Positions 13,201 through 24,300 of a stretch of DNA of 64,000 bases are shown piece after piece. How positions within the stretch are numbered: the first letter of the stretch is position 1; each line of letters starts with the position of its first letter. The position numbers and the translations under genes are program-made. The stretch is from NCBI RefSeq assembly GCF_963678975.1, contig NC_089280.1, positions 21,287,368 to 21,351,367 of the forward strand, read 5' to 3'. Under the pieces are notes generated by a model. The model was not told where the DNA came from, did no database searches, and saw only the letters and a list, made by a program, of their open reading frames with translations. Origin of the DNA: Dysidea avara (lineage: Eukaryota; Porifera; Demospongiae; Dictyoceratida; Dysideidae).

Positions 13201-16200
13201 AATCTTCCAAACGGAGTGATGAATGTGGTGATTCTTTCTGTAATGTAACCCAGAATTTGTATCGAGTTTGGAGAATATCTTTGCTTCATCAAATTGTTCA
13301 ACAGATAGTATGGGGTGCCATTCCCTCTGGACACTTTCATTTTAACCTGTTTCTTTCAAGGTTTGGACCAATGAATTTTCACTTCATTTCCATAAATGGT
13401 CACCCCATAGGGGTGTGACATTAATGGTTTGGCAAAAATTGTTCGTGTAATTGAAATATCTGAAGCGAAAAAACCCAATTTTTTTGTATAAATTTAACAA
13501 ATTATTCATGTTACGAAATGAACATAAAAGATAAGTGAATAAGATAAATCTAATAGTATTAATTATTATTAATGGTTCTGAAAAAGACCAATGTCTTATA
13601 TAACCATACAAATAAAAATTACATAATTATAAATCTACTGTCTCTCCAATAAATGTCTAGTAATGTTGGAAGGTAATGTTCCAATAAATGTCTAGTAATG
13701 TAAAATGTTGGAAGGGTGTTCCAGTCATTGATTATTCTGTTAGTGAAAAATTTAATCTAGTGTTGATGTTGGCCCTTTCCTTATCTAACTTCAAACCATT
13801 AGATCTTGTGGTGTTACAACTTATGGTAAAAAGATCTTGATGTGGTACTTCAACTAAGCCCCTGATAATTTTATAAGCAGTTGTCATATCCATTCGTTTT
13901 CTCCTGTAGTAAAGGGAAGGTAAGCTTAAAACCTGTAATCTTTCCTCGTGAGTCAACCTACTCAAATCTGGAACCATCTTGGTAGCACGTCTTTGCACTG
14001 CTTCTAATGCTCTAATGTCCTTCAATAGGTAAGGATTCCAGGTTATAGATGCATAATCCAAGTGGGGTCTAACAAGGCTGATGTACAATATACAAAATGC
14101 TGTTGGGGTGAGGTGAAGAAAGGTGCACTTGATTATTCCAACCATTCTGTTTGCCTTCATGATGGAAAGGTTGATATGCTTTGAAAATTTGAGATTACTT
14201 GAAAAGGTGATGCCTAAATCTTGTTCTTCACTACATTCATGAATCTCTATGTCGTCAGAGTCACCCCCTGTGTAGCTACCACCACTTGGAGAACCATCTG
14301 AAGAACTTAGTGACAGATACTTGCACTTGGGGATGTTTAAAGATCCCTGCCAAGTTGTTAATTTAAAAATGTAGGGATCCATGCAATAAACAGTAGTGAA
14401 ACAAGAGATGAATGATGGTATTGCAGCATAGCTCAGTGGGAAGTCCCTACTTTGGCATCGAACAAAATAATTGCTATAGCTAATGTGCCAAAGTAGGGAC
14501 TTTCCCACAACAATTCCATCATTTATCTCTTTTTTCACTACTTCTTTATTGCATGGATCCCTACTTCATTTTTAAATTAACTATTTTTTTAAATACTAGT
14601 TTGTTCAGTTTTTTGTTGTAACACAGCTAGCTACAATGAACATATGACTGTTCTATTACAATATCATACATGACTGTTGTATTAGAGTGACTTTTGTATT
14701 AAAATATATCTTGAGTCAGCCAAGAGGTATGCAGAGGTCATCTTGTTTACTGTTAAGTAAAAACCTAGATTGTTAAGAGGTGTGGTCTTTGTACTCTATG
14801 ACTATTAGTCCACCTAGGTCTTTGATTAATGAGCGTGGTCACGAACTTATCACGAATGGGATCCCAATCACGAAGTTACAGATATCTAGTTAGTGTATCT
14901 CAAGTCAGCCAAGGGGTATGCAGCTAGCTAGACCAATGAGGGGTGAGGTCATCTTGTTTACTGTTAAGTAAATAGCCAGATTGTTAAGAGGTGTGGTCTC
15001 TGTACTTTATCGCTATTGGTCCACTACTTTATCACTATTAGTCCACCTAGATCTTTAATGATTGATGGGCGTGGCCATGAACCTATCACGAATGGGATCC
15101 CAATTGCCAAGGTGCATATATCTAGTATATCTCTTATAGTAGCACCGCTGGGACTGAAGTACTTCTAAAATACAGCTCTGAAATAATTCTGTGGCACCTA
15201 AATATGCTGCTGAAAGATAGTGTTGATACAGAAAATTAATGCCTCAATATGGTTTCATTGAATGAAGAAAAAGACAAGCAGCCTGATTAAAGAAAAGACA
15301 AGGCGCAGAGGGCCTACACTCGTCAGAACCACAAAAGGCACATCCCACTGATGAGTTTATTGTTGTGGCGTAAAATGGTAGCCGTGCACTCCCTCGTTTG
15401 GTCTCTAGCCTCGCGACTGTGGTCAGTGAGGCAGCGAGACTAAAATTTGAGTTTAAGCGATTTTTAAAAAATTCTATATCCAGCCACTTATTAATATTTT
15501 CTTGTTTTTAATGCTGTATTTGATGTTCGATGGACTAATATTCCGTAAAGGTGATTTTCATTGTGCAAGATGTCTCTAGGATGATTTTTGAAGGCGGAAA
15601 TGGAACACTTCACTGAAATTAAGGCATAAAGAGCAAAAATACATGAAACATTTTTACCTTAATTTTTCTGTATTATTCACACTTGTTTGTTGCATACCAA
15701 CGCCAGCTTTCTGCATTTAGATGCTATATGGTATGTATAAGCCACTATATATAAATATTCTAATATTTTTACATACAGGTGGAAAGCGAAATGGAAAATT
15801 GGATATGATTCAATTAGAGCAAATTTTGTTAGAACGTGGATTACTTCCGGAGTATGTCGGTTTGTTTATTAAGTTGCTGTGTAATTTTGAAATTGCTGTA
15901 CCCCTTGATGCCAATACACTGCTCATTCCTTCTCTTATTGATGGAGAAGCTAATAAACATTCCCAAGCGGTTGTCAAATACATTTTCCCACGTAAGGATG
16001 TGAAGAAACATTTGAGTAAAGATATAAATATTCAGGGTTCTACTTTTAAAAGAATGCCAGTAATTACTGGAAAAATCCACACAAGTAAACAACTGATGTT
16101 GCATCCCACTGGAGTATGCTATCGTAGAATAGTCCTATTACACCATATTCCAATTAGTTTCTGGCCACGGTTGCTAGCCAGGTGTCTATCATCTGCCAGT

Positions 16201-19200
16201 TTTTTTTACAAGATTATTCTAGGCAACTGTGTCCCGGACATGCCTTTCCAACGACTAGCCAATCCAGGAGATGTTGTTATTGGTCATATACCTTGTCAAT
16301 GGTTCTACTGGAAAAATGGAATAATGCTGGATTTTGATAATAGAACTCTACTGTTTGTCAGTAACCTTATTAATCCAAATGTGGTTGATGAAAATGGAAA
16401 CAGGCAGGCATCAAGCCCCACTGTGGAAAAGATCAGAAAGATGGGACTTTGCACTACAGGCAAAGACTGGCAACAGAGTTTTTCAATGTTCAACAATGGA
16501 TTTGAAATTAATGTTCCTGACTACATGTTGGAGTCGCGCTCAACCAATCCTCGAGGCCCAAAACGTGTTTCAAGTCTATTGAGTGTACAAATTATGAATC
16601 ATGTTTTAGAGATAACTGATGAAGTATTAAGGGAATGGTTTGAAGGTGACTCAGGGTTGTACTCTGATGACAGTACAGTCATCCATCAGTTTATTCCTTG
16701 TCCACATTGTTTTGGAGATGAAAAGACCCCTGAAGAAAAGCAGATTAAAGAAGAAGACAACTTTAATATTGAACTCAATGAGATACCTGTGGATATTTCA
16801 CCTAGTTCTAATTTACGTCGAAGAGCTGTAACAATTGCTGGTACCTCCCCAGTAATGGAGGTGAAAGTTCCTAACTCACTGTCAAACAAGGCTCTCAGCT
16901 GCCCAGAAGAACAAACAGATTTATTTAAGGGATTTTGTGATCGTAAACGTAGAAACGGCATGCAAAGAAATATCTCATGGAACCTAGGAACAGATGCATC
17001 AGCTGGATTCACCTTTAAGCATTGCATACTGGCAACAGATAATGTAGGTGATATCATGTGCCCTTTTCATGATGCACTGAAATTGTCAGATCTTATTCCT
17101 GATGTGGTAAGATGTTTTTTCATAGATGTACACAAATTGACCTGTACATATTATGCACACATGCATTCAAGTACATGCATGCACACATACACATACATAC
17201 ACATACATACACAAACACACACACATACACACACGCACATATACACACATGCACTGGTATTAATATACCACATCACAGATGTTCAGGGACATGTTGCACT
17301 CCACAATTGATAAGAGTGCTCTCAGAGGCAAGCACAAGCTACTTGGGCAAGGAGGCTTTGGAACAGTGTACCGAGTAAAGTTTTATAAGGTACAAACCCT
17401 ACAGCTTATGTTTTGTAATATTTTTAATTGTAGGAGGAGACTGGTACTTTTGAGAATGTGGTGGTTAAAATCCCTAATAACAAAGAAGACATGGTTGATA
17501 GCTATGCAAATATTCGCCTGGAGTTGAACAAGCTTTGCTATTCCACTCACAAGTACATAGTACAGTTCATTGGGATTACTATGGACCCTTTGAGCTTTGT
17601 GATGGAGTATGCCCCACTGGGTAGTTTTAGGAAGATACTGAAAGTCTATAGAGAAGCAAAATGTAGTTTATGTCCAGTATCAATATTGCTGAGTATTCAA
17701 CAGGTGTGTAGTATGGACTGGATGTGTGTGTGTCTGTGTTGTCTGTGTGCGTGTCTGTGTTTGTGTGCTGTGCTGTGTTGTGTTGTGTTGTGTGTGTGAC
17801 AATGTAAATGTTTGGTTTATAGATATCATATGCTTTGGATTTCCTCCATCAAGAAAAGAGCATTGTGCACTTTGATCTTAAGCCAGACAATGTGTTGGTG
17901 TTTCAATTTCCACCACATACACATCAGTGCTATGTGCAGGGGAGACCCATGAAATCAGTTTCATGTGTCTACTGCAAGGAGAGCAGTGATAACCCTGGAG
18001 TTTTGGTCAAACTGGCCGACCTTGGAATATCAGCAGTCATTGGCCCAGGAGGGTTTAGTAGGAAGCAGGCCACCCCTGGTCATACTGCACCTGAAGCTCT
18101 CAAACACTTGGGGAAAGAGCAAATGACAGAAAAAGTTAGTTAATGGAATGTTGTAGAACCTGTACATTGTCTGTGCATTTAGGTTGACATATTTTCACTG
18201 GGTGTGTCACTGTATGAGTTGATGACACTTCGGGAACTTCCACCAGATAGTGGCACTTTGTTGTTTGATGAGGAAATAAAGGAGGGCAGGAGACCACAAT
18301 TCATATCAGTGGTAAGAAGTTATGTAGTACGTGTATGTGCATGTACAGTGTGTAGTATGTGTGTATGTCATTGTGCGTGTGTGATGTACGTACATAGAAA
18401 AATTGGCAGGGACGTTTAATCTGGTGATTTGGTGAATTTAAAATATACCACCAAATTAAAATGACATCAAACAAAATCTATCTCAAATAATTATTCACAG
18501 TGTGCTAAAATGGGAGAAGTATTGAACAACAGTTCTACTATCAATTATTAATGCAGCAAAGCAATATGGAGTGTCAAAATTTATTTACAGCACGGGTTAT
18601 CATGCATGTGATTGGCATGCCTTCTATCCCAACAAGGTTCCTGACTCTGTTCCAAACACGAGTATTTCTCCCAAGTTGGGGTCGATCATCTATCATCATA
18701 CACTTGGATGAAGGAAATCTCAAACTATAATGTGTATTCATGCCAGTTATAAACCAGGATCACTAATGTATAATTTTGTAAAACGTGCATGTGCTGCTTA
18801 AAGGATTTGCCGAATTTAAATGACAAGTATTTGTCCTAAAACACAATATTTTTGACTCACCAATATTTCCACTTAGACAGTATGTGTGTATACTGTATGT
18901 AATTGTAGTGTGTTTGTGTGCACTCCAGGTAGATGCAGTCATAATGTTAGTTTGTTGTATTTTTAGGACCCCAAATATCCACAGATTTTATATGACTGTT
19001 TGGTTAGCTGTTGGGCTCAGAAGTACTTCAATCGACCAAGTGCTGAGGAACTGACAAAACATATGCAGCTAGACAACCTATCACTTGTCAACTCATACAG
19101 TCTTGGTGACCTTCAAGTTACTGATGTGTTGGCAGTGACAGCAGAAGATGGCAATACATCACTTTGGATTGCAAGCAATCTCATCCGCCAGAATATAGAA

Positions 19201-19610
19201 GAACATGTATTATCTGTGTATACTGTAGTTGATTCTGAAAGTGGTCCCAGTTTTAAAATGGATGTAAGTTTGTTGTAGTGTGTTGTCACGTAAGTGTATA
19301 ATATATACAGTGTATATAATATTATATATATATGCATTCAAGTAGGATTGTGCAATAGTGTGTCTTGCATTGTTCTTTTCTTTGATGCAGCATTATAGAA
19401 GTTCACAATGGAGACTTATGTTCGTTAGTAAACAAGGATATGGAAATTAGAATTTTATAGTAAAATGCTCTCAACCCTTTAGATACTGCGAAGCACCAGT
19501 ATGTTTTAAGACGTGTGTTTACCACAAAATCCTATTGATGCAATAGTGCATTTTTGTTGATTACTGTATTAAAGACTCTTGGGCCTAAAATCAATGCAAC
19601 AACAGTATGA

Positions 19611-19679
<69 letters not shown>

Positions 19680-22458
19680 CACACACACACCACTTCTATT
19701 TTGCTTCTCAAGTCATGGTAAATATAAATGCTATTAAAACAACCACTACCATTTTGTTCCTTAAATCATGGCAAATAAAAATGGTATTAAAATATAGCCT
19801 TGGAATTGATCTGTCTCCTAAAGCAGCATTTGCACTATGGTACTGCTCAAATGCAATGTCGTCTCGTGAGCGATTAAAAAAACATGCTAATTAAGGGGTG
19901 TGGCACCCACATTTCACTCGCAAGTATTCATCTCAAATGAAATGGGATGAATACTCACAAGCAAAACAGGTGCCACGCTTTTCAATTAACGAGTTTTTTA
20001 ATTGCTCGCACTCTTGCAGGACAACATTGCATTTGAGCAGTACTGTATTGATACACCACAGAATAAGTGCACACCTTTAGAAAATAATTGTCAATTACTG
20101 GTAGTCCAAATAAAAAAAAAAACAGTATAAGGGTCCTGTTTTGGGATAACTGGACTAGTGCGCATCTATTATGTAATAGTGCAAATGTTCCATTTAAAAT
20201 AAGTGAGTCTTTGAGTTGCAAAATATTCTTTGATAATACAGAAAAGTGCTATGTGTACATCAATGGAGACAGGTAGAGTTGACTGTTGGTAGGATGTGGC
20301 ATGGTGGACATGAGATTGAGACACATGCGCAGCAAAAATGGAACACATCATGGGAAAACCAGTTGTGCACTGTAACTTAACTATATAGAGTAGTTCTTTG
20401 GAGTGTAAGGCATCTTTGTAGAGAGTTATTTAGAATTACATTTTTTCATTAAAGCTTAGGTAAACATAAGCAACATAATAGCATACACAGCAGCACTGAA
20501 ACCAGGTCACCACTACTAACCCATAGCAATCCGAGTCAGACCTGGATTTGACACAGATTAATAAAAAAACCAAGGCATGCGACAAGAGCTACATTTTGGG
20601 CACTCCACTAGCGTATTTCAACAAGTAGCTATAACAGGTAACTAACAGTGGGCTTGGACGTGGTTCATAGACAGCAAAACTTGTCTAATATAAATAAGTG
20701 TGGCTTGTTGCATACCCACAAACCCAACATTGCATTCAGACAATATCATATTCCCGATAAGTGGGTGTGGCTCACAGAAGCTTTCTTTCTGCAGGACTAA
20801 AATATTTGCTCAAATAATCACTGCGTTTTTATGATTTGTACACCAAACATTAATTGATTAGTGGGTGTGGCTCATGTAAGCATGCAGACAGCAGATATAG
20901 ATTCATGCACGTGCATACCTACAGACTGCAACACACCTACTGATAGACGAGGCTTCACTTATGCTACAGACAGTAACACATAATCCCTATAAGTGGGCGT
21001 GGTTCATGGAAGGACTATGCGTATATAACACACTCCAACTAATTACTGTATTTCACCCGTGATCCAATCGAGGTCTGACGACCTGGATAATTTATAACGT
21101 AGGTCAGTCCCAGATTCCCAGACAAAATGTGACCCAGATGATGTGGATGATCCCACCCGGTTTCAATGCTGATACAGCATACGTAGTTAAGCTCCTTAGA
21201 GTATTATATATACGTAAGTAGTTTTGATGTACCTGTACAAACATGATTCAGCCAGTAGTCACTGAGAGAATTTGGTGATGAATGAGAATTCATGTATAGA
21301 AATATAAATAGCAATAAGCTAGCTTATATATGTAATATATATATTTAACAATGTTTCACTGAAATCTATTTCCAATGTTAGGTTTATCGCACAACACTGA
21401 AGAGTTGTATTCAGTCACTTTGTCAAGTTGATGAAAAATATGTTTGGATTGCTTGTGAAGATGATAGCGTTGCTATTTGCCTGATAGAGACATTTAGCAT
21501 ATTGAAATACTGTTCATTTAAGGAGCTAAAGGAGCATGGCCAATCTTTGCGTGGCATGCTCACTATTGCTGACAGTCTGGTTGTACTGGGATACTACCAT
21601 GGAATGTTAGCTTTTATTGAGAACAATGACTCTCTTCTTGATACTGAAGGGAATTCAATGATATACTCCATCATGTCTGGTATCCAAACTACATGCTTGG
21701 TAAATATTGGGTGCTTGAATACATTAGAGTCTTTTGAGAAAGATGGAGGTCAACAAGTTATATGGTGTGGCTGTGACAAGGGTATCATTTATGTGGTGGA
21801 ATCACTTTCCACTTGGAGAGAAACTTTCAAAGACCATCAAATGAAAGACCTTACAAAGACACCTCTGAAGGTCGACTCAGTCTCTGACAAGCTTGATTCT
21901 AAACTAGACATTGTTCAGTTGAAGTCTGTGTCTTCTGCATCCATGGGGAAGGTTGTAGTGTATGCTCTACATGGAGACTGTGATAACAGTACTTCTGTGA
22001 TTAGCTGTTGGTTTACTGACCAGACGTTACATAGAATTATCAACTTACAAAACCCAGGTATATATTATTTTAAACATTACAAAATTTGCTAACTGTGTCT
22101 CTTTTTAGCTATCACTATACTACCCCAGTCAACTGGTGTTTACGTTGTTGAGTATGATGGAAAACTTTATATTTTTGATTCAGATGGAGACAGGACTCCT
22201 TTGCCAGGCTATCACAATCCTTTGCCAGGCTATCACAACAGTACAACAGTGTATCTGACCTCCATGCATGCAAGTATCACTTTGAATGGCTTTGTATCCA
22301 GTATAGGCCACCAACAGGATCCTTCAACAAATAATATTCAATGTAGAATGTTGATCAGTGTTGGAAGGGGTTGTGATGGTCCTTTACAGCAGCATTCACA
22401 ACCAAGTACCACCAAATTGGACTCTACCTATGCCATTTTACACAGTATACCATTATAA
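790..22458 (+). CDS. LRRK-like ROCO kinase, copy A (22 exons)
   Basis: Predicted GTP-binding multidomain kinase of the ROCO/LRRK family. Exons: 790-955, 3500-3573, 5815-5853, 5898-6051, 6101-6160, 6211-6277, 6389-7870, 7923-8092, 8146-8246, 8299-8415, 8470-8716, 8768-8915, 11572-11684, 11765-11890, 15779-17106, 17279-17389, 17434-17703, 17823-18134, 18183-18311, 18967-19263, 21382-22057, 22109-22458. All phases agree (6537 nt, 2178 aa). Domains: ankyrin repeats in the first ~300 residues (DGWTALHFA), leucine-rich repeats ~200-650, ROC ~682-900 with P-loop GTKGQGRST (695-703), DFSG switch II and THND, COR ~900-1464, kinase ~1480-1740 (GQGGFG 1487-1492, Lys1513, HFD 1607-1609, DLG 1657-1659, APE), then a propeller-like tail. 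It lacks the N-terminal armadillo region of LRRK2, so the layout is closer to LRRK1. Arg701 replaces the P-loop lysine. The family is certain; the substrate is unknown. Confidence 0.93.
956..3499. other. Intron 1 of copy A
   Basis: This is a 2.5 kb intron where copy B has 1.0 kb. It contains a hAT-like MITE at 2402-2823 and an AT-rich ACTAAA-type repeat near 3145-3280. The rest (956-2390) holds no conserved exon. The ORFs at 1723-2177 resemble no family I know and lack the codon pattern of the neighbouring exons. Confidence 0.6.
2402..2823. mobile_element. hAT-like MITE with 8-bp target duplication
   Basis: The element starts TAGTGATGCACCGATACC and ends with the inverted TGATACATCACTA, with runs of CCGATACCGATAC inside. 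It is flanked by ATGTCAGG (2394-2401) and ATGTCTGG (2824-2831), an 8-bp target duplication with one mismatch, as expected for hAT transposons. At 422 bp with no transposase it is non-autonomous. Confidence 0.85.
4231..4581. mobile_element. Second hAT-like MITE, inside the satellite
   Basis: It begins TAGAGGTGCAACAATATA and ends with the inverse complement GTTGCATCTCTA. Flanks GTGCGTAG and GTGTGTAG are an 8-bp duplication with one mismatch, though the flanks are themselves repetitive. Internal ATATCGATA/TGTATCG motifs are typical of this MITE type. No coding capacity. Confidence 0.75.
4688..4875. repeat. AT-rich ACTAAA/CTAGAAC repeat
   Basis: This AT-rich block is rich in AGAACTAGAACTAAACTA-like words and resembles the block at 3145-3280 in intron 1. 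CTAGTATACTAGAAC near the left end and ATACTAGAAAAG near the right give it some inverted symmetry, so it may be a small element. Target duplications cannot be judged inside the satellite. Confidence 0.45.
5000..5562. mobile_element. TIR element with CAGGGGCGG ends
   Basis: The left end CAGGGGCGGATCTAGGGGGG and the right end, read inversely as CAAGGGCGGCGGCCCCAGG, form imperfect terminal inverted repeats around a non-coding AT-rich body. The body carries one copy of the dispersed CTCTAATAG motif (5115-5123) followed by GAGCAGTC. No clean target duplication is visible because both flanks are satellite. Confidence 0.55.
9311..10593. mobile_element. Foldback element carrying nested inserts
   Basis: The outer arms are inverted repeats rich in GGAAATGGAAACC (left, 9311-9340 continuing at 9561-9645) and its complement (right, 10505-10593). 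Inside is a second inverted-repeat pair at 9662-10490, with ends AAAACCCTTGTATAGTGACC and its inverse plus many GACCACCTCTTAAA words. The left outer arm is broken by a mariner-type MITE. Three insertion layers are therefore visible. Confidence 0.75.
9341..9560. mobile_element. Mariner-type palindromic MITE
   Basis: Nearly perfect inverted arms of roughly 85-90 bases begin TAGAGTAGGGACCATAGCAC and end with the exact complement, both bounded by TA. That fits a Tc1/mariner TA target. The short centre has TTATATCCCTA facing TAGGGATATAA. It interrupts the left arm of the surrounding foldback, so it is the younger insertion. Confidence 0.8.
12486..13440 (-). pseudogene. Decayed Gypsy-type LTR retrotransposon pol
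   Basis: Read on the minus strand, pieces appear in pol order. Reverse-transcriptase fragments with FSKLDTNSG lie at ~13180-13440. RNase H lies at 12769-13083, with RALTPTEQKYGHIDKEVL and a WSCEQF-type motif. The linker before the integrase lies at 12486-12791 (YRDEWPDK). Frames shift between pieces and no LTRs are visible. It is a dead intronic fragment with no host function. Confidence 0.8.
13640..14345 (-). pseudogene. Non-LTR retrotransposon RT 3' remnant
   Basis: The minus-strand frame shows the C-terminal part of a LINE reverse transcriptase: DLGITFSSNLKFSKHI, LVRPHLDYASITWNPY, VQRRATKMVP, LSLPSLYYRR. After a stop near 13732 the expected continuation RIINDWNTLP appears in another frame, so there is a frameshift. 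The upstream catalytic part is missing. A palindromic MITE abuts its 5' side. Confidence 0.85.
14361..14578. mobile_element. Palindromic MITE
   Basis: The arms begin ATTTAAAAATGTAGGGATCC and end with the near-complement GGATCCCTACTTCATTTTTAAAT. A second inverted pair lies near the centre (AAGTCCCTACTTTGGCA against TGCCAAAGTAGGGACTTTCC). It carries no coding frame of its own, although the LINE frame reads through it by chance. Confidence 0.7.
14702..15135. repeat. Two-unit tandem duplication (~200 bp units)
   Basis: Two similar units lie in tandem. Each starts with GTCAGCCAAG, then AGGTCATCTTGTTTACTG, then GTTAAGAGGTGTGGTCT, and ends with CACGAATGGGATCCCAAT. The first runs roughly 14702-14900 and the second 14900-15135. 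The second has short extra inserts. No coding potential. Confidence 0.75.
17107..17278. repeat. CA-rich microsatellite, intron 15 of copy A
   Basis: ACATAC and ACACAC repeats fill most of this short intron. The same intron of copy B (36090-36478) carries a much longer CA array, so the microsatellite existed before the duplication and later expanded in B. Confidence 0.8.
19264..21381. other. Intron 20 of copy A
   Basis: This 2.1 kb intron holds a pure CA microsatellite (about 19612-19690), an ATTAATT-rich segment, and a run from 20640 to 21030 where GTGGGTGTGGCTCA-like words recur about every 100-130 bases. Copy B has only 354 bp here. No exon or open frame of note. Confidence 0.6.
20640..21030. 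repeat. Imperfect GTGGGTGTGGCTCA tandem repeats
   Basis: Four spaced units contain AGTGGGCTTGGACGTGGTTC (~20648), AAGTGGGTGTGGCTCACAG (~20759), TAGTGGGTGTGGCTCATG (~20859) and AAGTGGGCGTGGTTCATGG (~20992). Words such as AGCATGCAGACAGC and TTTCTGCAGGAC recur between them. Possibly diverged tandem copies of a short interspersed element. Confidence 0.55.
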
Positions 22459-22559
22459 AAGAACTTGGATAATTGTGTGATTTTGCTTCTAGAGTTGTGC
22501 ATTGATACTGAATATTGTATATATTTTAAAACATTTTATCTTTCTGCTTTTATCGTCCT

Positions 22560-23520
22560 TCAGTGCTACCTACAGATCTGGTGTATCAGCAAGACTAAGG
22601 TGTAAATTGGATAGAAGTACAGATGCTACTGGCGGTTTCTTGTGAAGCTAAATAGCAAAGCATGCAATTATGTAGATTATGCATTTTTACTTGTGCTATC
22701 CATGTACATCTTTCAGTCTGGGCTGCTCAAAGACTTTAGTAGGCTCATAGTGAAATATGAAAGTGGGGCTCTACAGTTTTACAAAAGTGCCCCCCAACAG
22801 TTTGGGAAAATTGCCTCAGTTTCATGGGTGGAGCTCTACTTTCAGTTACACCCTGCATTACAAATACATTAATGGATATAGGCACATGCAAAGACCTGCC
22901 TATTGTACATATGCTAGCATAATTCTGAAGTATTAACCATAATAGTCAGAATAATGATGTTGCAGTCTATGAATTGCATGTTTACACATATCATTGATTC
23001 TAGATATGATCTTTATGTCACTAACACAGGCAACAATTGCATGCAATAACTTTACTTTTGGTCACAAGCTATATATATATTAACCTGTAAATTTATTAGC
23101 AAAGCATTTATCATATAATATGCATTGAATTTTGCACAATGTGTAAAACTATGCTATAACGTGTCTATTCTTGTAACCGGGGATGTAGTCATGTCTGTTA
23201 CTTTTGCCAAACAACTCAAGTCCATGCATCATATCAGATTATATACTGCAACATAATAATGATTTCAAACAGCGAACATGAACAATTGCATGCACATTAA
23301 TGAGGATGTACACTTATGCGATACTCACAATGTGCATGCATTTAGCTGTTCAGAATGAGCTTGTATTACCAAGTCTTAAAAACATTTTATTATAACAGGT
23401 CTTGGTATACAACTGTAATTGTGCATACAACACCATTACACCGTGTTACTAGGGCCATTTTTCGGCACTACATAAGCTACCAAATTGTGACTTTTACAAT
23501 CATGACCCTGTAATCTGATT
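22560..23520 (-). pseudogene. Relic of DRC11/IQCA1 3' exons
   Basis: Several segments match, in the same orientation, the 3' end of the intact DRC11 gene that follows copy B. 22615-22665 resembles the exon at ~39960-40052 (TTTTGTGAAGCTGAA). A 25-base block at ~23199-23223 matches 40179-40203 exactly (contains TTTTGCCAAACAACTCAAG). ~23490-23512 resembles ~40630-40655 (AATCATGACCCTGT). Stops and gaps break all frames. It lies just after copy A exactly as DRC11 lies just after copy B, so the duplicated block included both genes. Confidence 0.75.
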
Positions 23521-23579
23521 GCCAGCAATCTCTAATACGAGGATTTAGAATGAAACGTCTTATCTGACTGCATTATATG

Positions 23580-24300
23580 TACATGTACACTGGTTGATTC
23601 TGAAAGTGGGGCCAGATTTAGTTAAGTATATAGAGTGCAGTTATACAAGTATTATAATAGAGACTAAATCTACTTTCTGTTCAAACATGGTACATCTACA
23701 ACGATGCATGTAATAACTGGTGACCGAAAGTTGATATATCTGACAACCCAGTCTGGTCACCTCATACCCGTAAAGATATTGAACAAGCGCAAGATTTATA
23801 ACAGGTAACTATTCCTGCTTCAGTGGTGTAACTAATATGCTTTCAGATCTTAACATCCCCATTTTTGAACGTAGAAGGGAAGTATCTAGTATCATCCTGA
23901 ACAACCTTCCTATCCATCTTTAACAGCAGTAATTTTTTCAGCAAATTGAGCTGTACATTATTTAATAAACAGCTAGAACTTATTAACATTGGACCTCATT
24001 CACAGCTTGTTGCCAGATAGTTAACACTTATTCTTGGCTTTATTTTTGCTGTACAACACTGAAGAGTTGTAGCTATAAACTCACTGTATATACCAAGTTG
24101 GCAACAGACATGCTTGGCTTGTTAAAGATGGCATCATAGCTACTGGTACTGCCAGAGGCTGAGTTATAATTATATTGCTTTTGCCTGATTGAGATATTCT
24201 ACTAAGTACTGCTCGTTTAAGGGGCTGAAAGACCATGGCCAATCTTTGCATGCCAGGCTCATGTACTATAACAATCCAGTCATAGTGCAACAGGTTGTCT
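23580..24300 (+). pseudogene. Relic of a third LRRK-like kinase copy (exons 20-21)
   Basis: 23590-23620 contains TTGATTCTGAAAGTGG, the end of exon 20 in both intact copies. 24055-24080 contains ACAACACTGAAGAGTTGTA, the start of exon 21. 24190-24265 encodes a broken version of the exon 21 segment ending KEHGQSLRGML (here YCSFKGLKDHGQSL). Order and strand match the intact genes, but most sequence is lost and the frame is broken. Confidence 0.75.

Larger units (their letters stand above)
11891..15778. other. Intron 14 of copy A
   Basis: This 3.9 kb intron is only 720 bp in copy B. It contains a Gypsy pol remnant, a LINE reverse-transcriptase remnant, a palindromic MITE and a ~430-bp region duplicated in tandem. 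A tRNA-like stretch near 12105-12165 (TTAGTATAATGGTTAGCAGG) may be a worn SINE head. From 15136 to 15778 I see nothing beyond the splice acceptor. Confidence 0.6.

Noticed and set aside
14702-15135. Tandem repeat as a CRISPR array
   Set aside because: Only two ~200-base units, diverged, in an animal intron.
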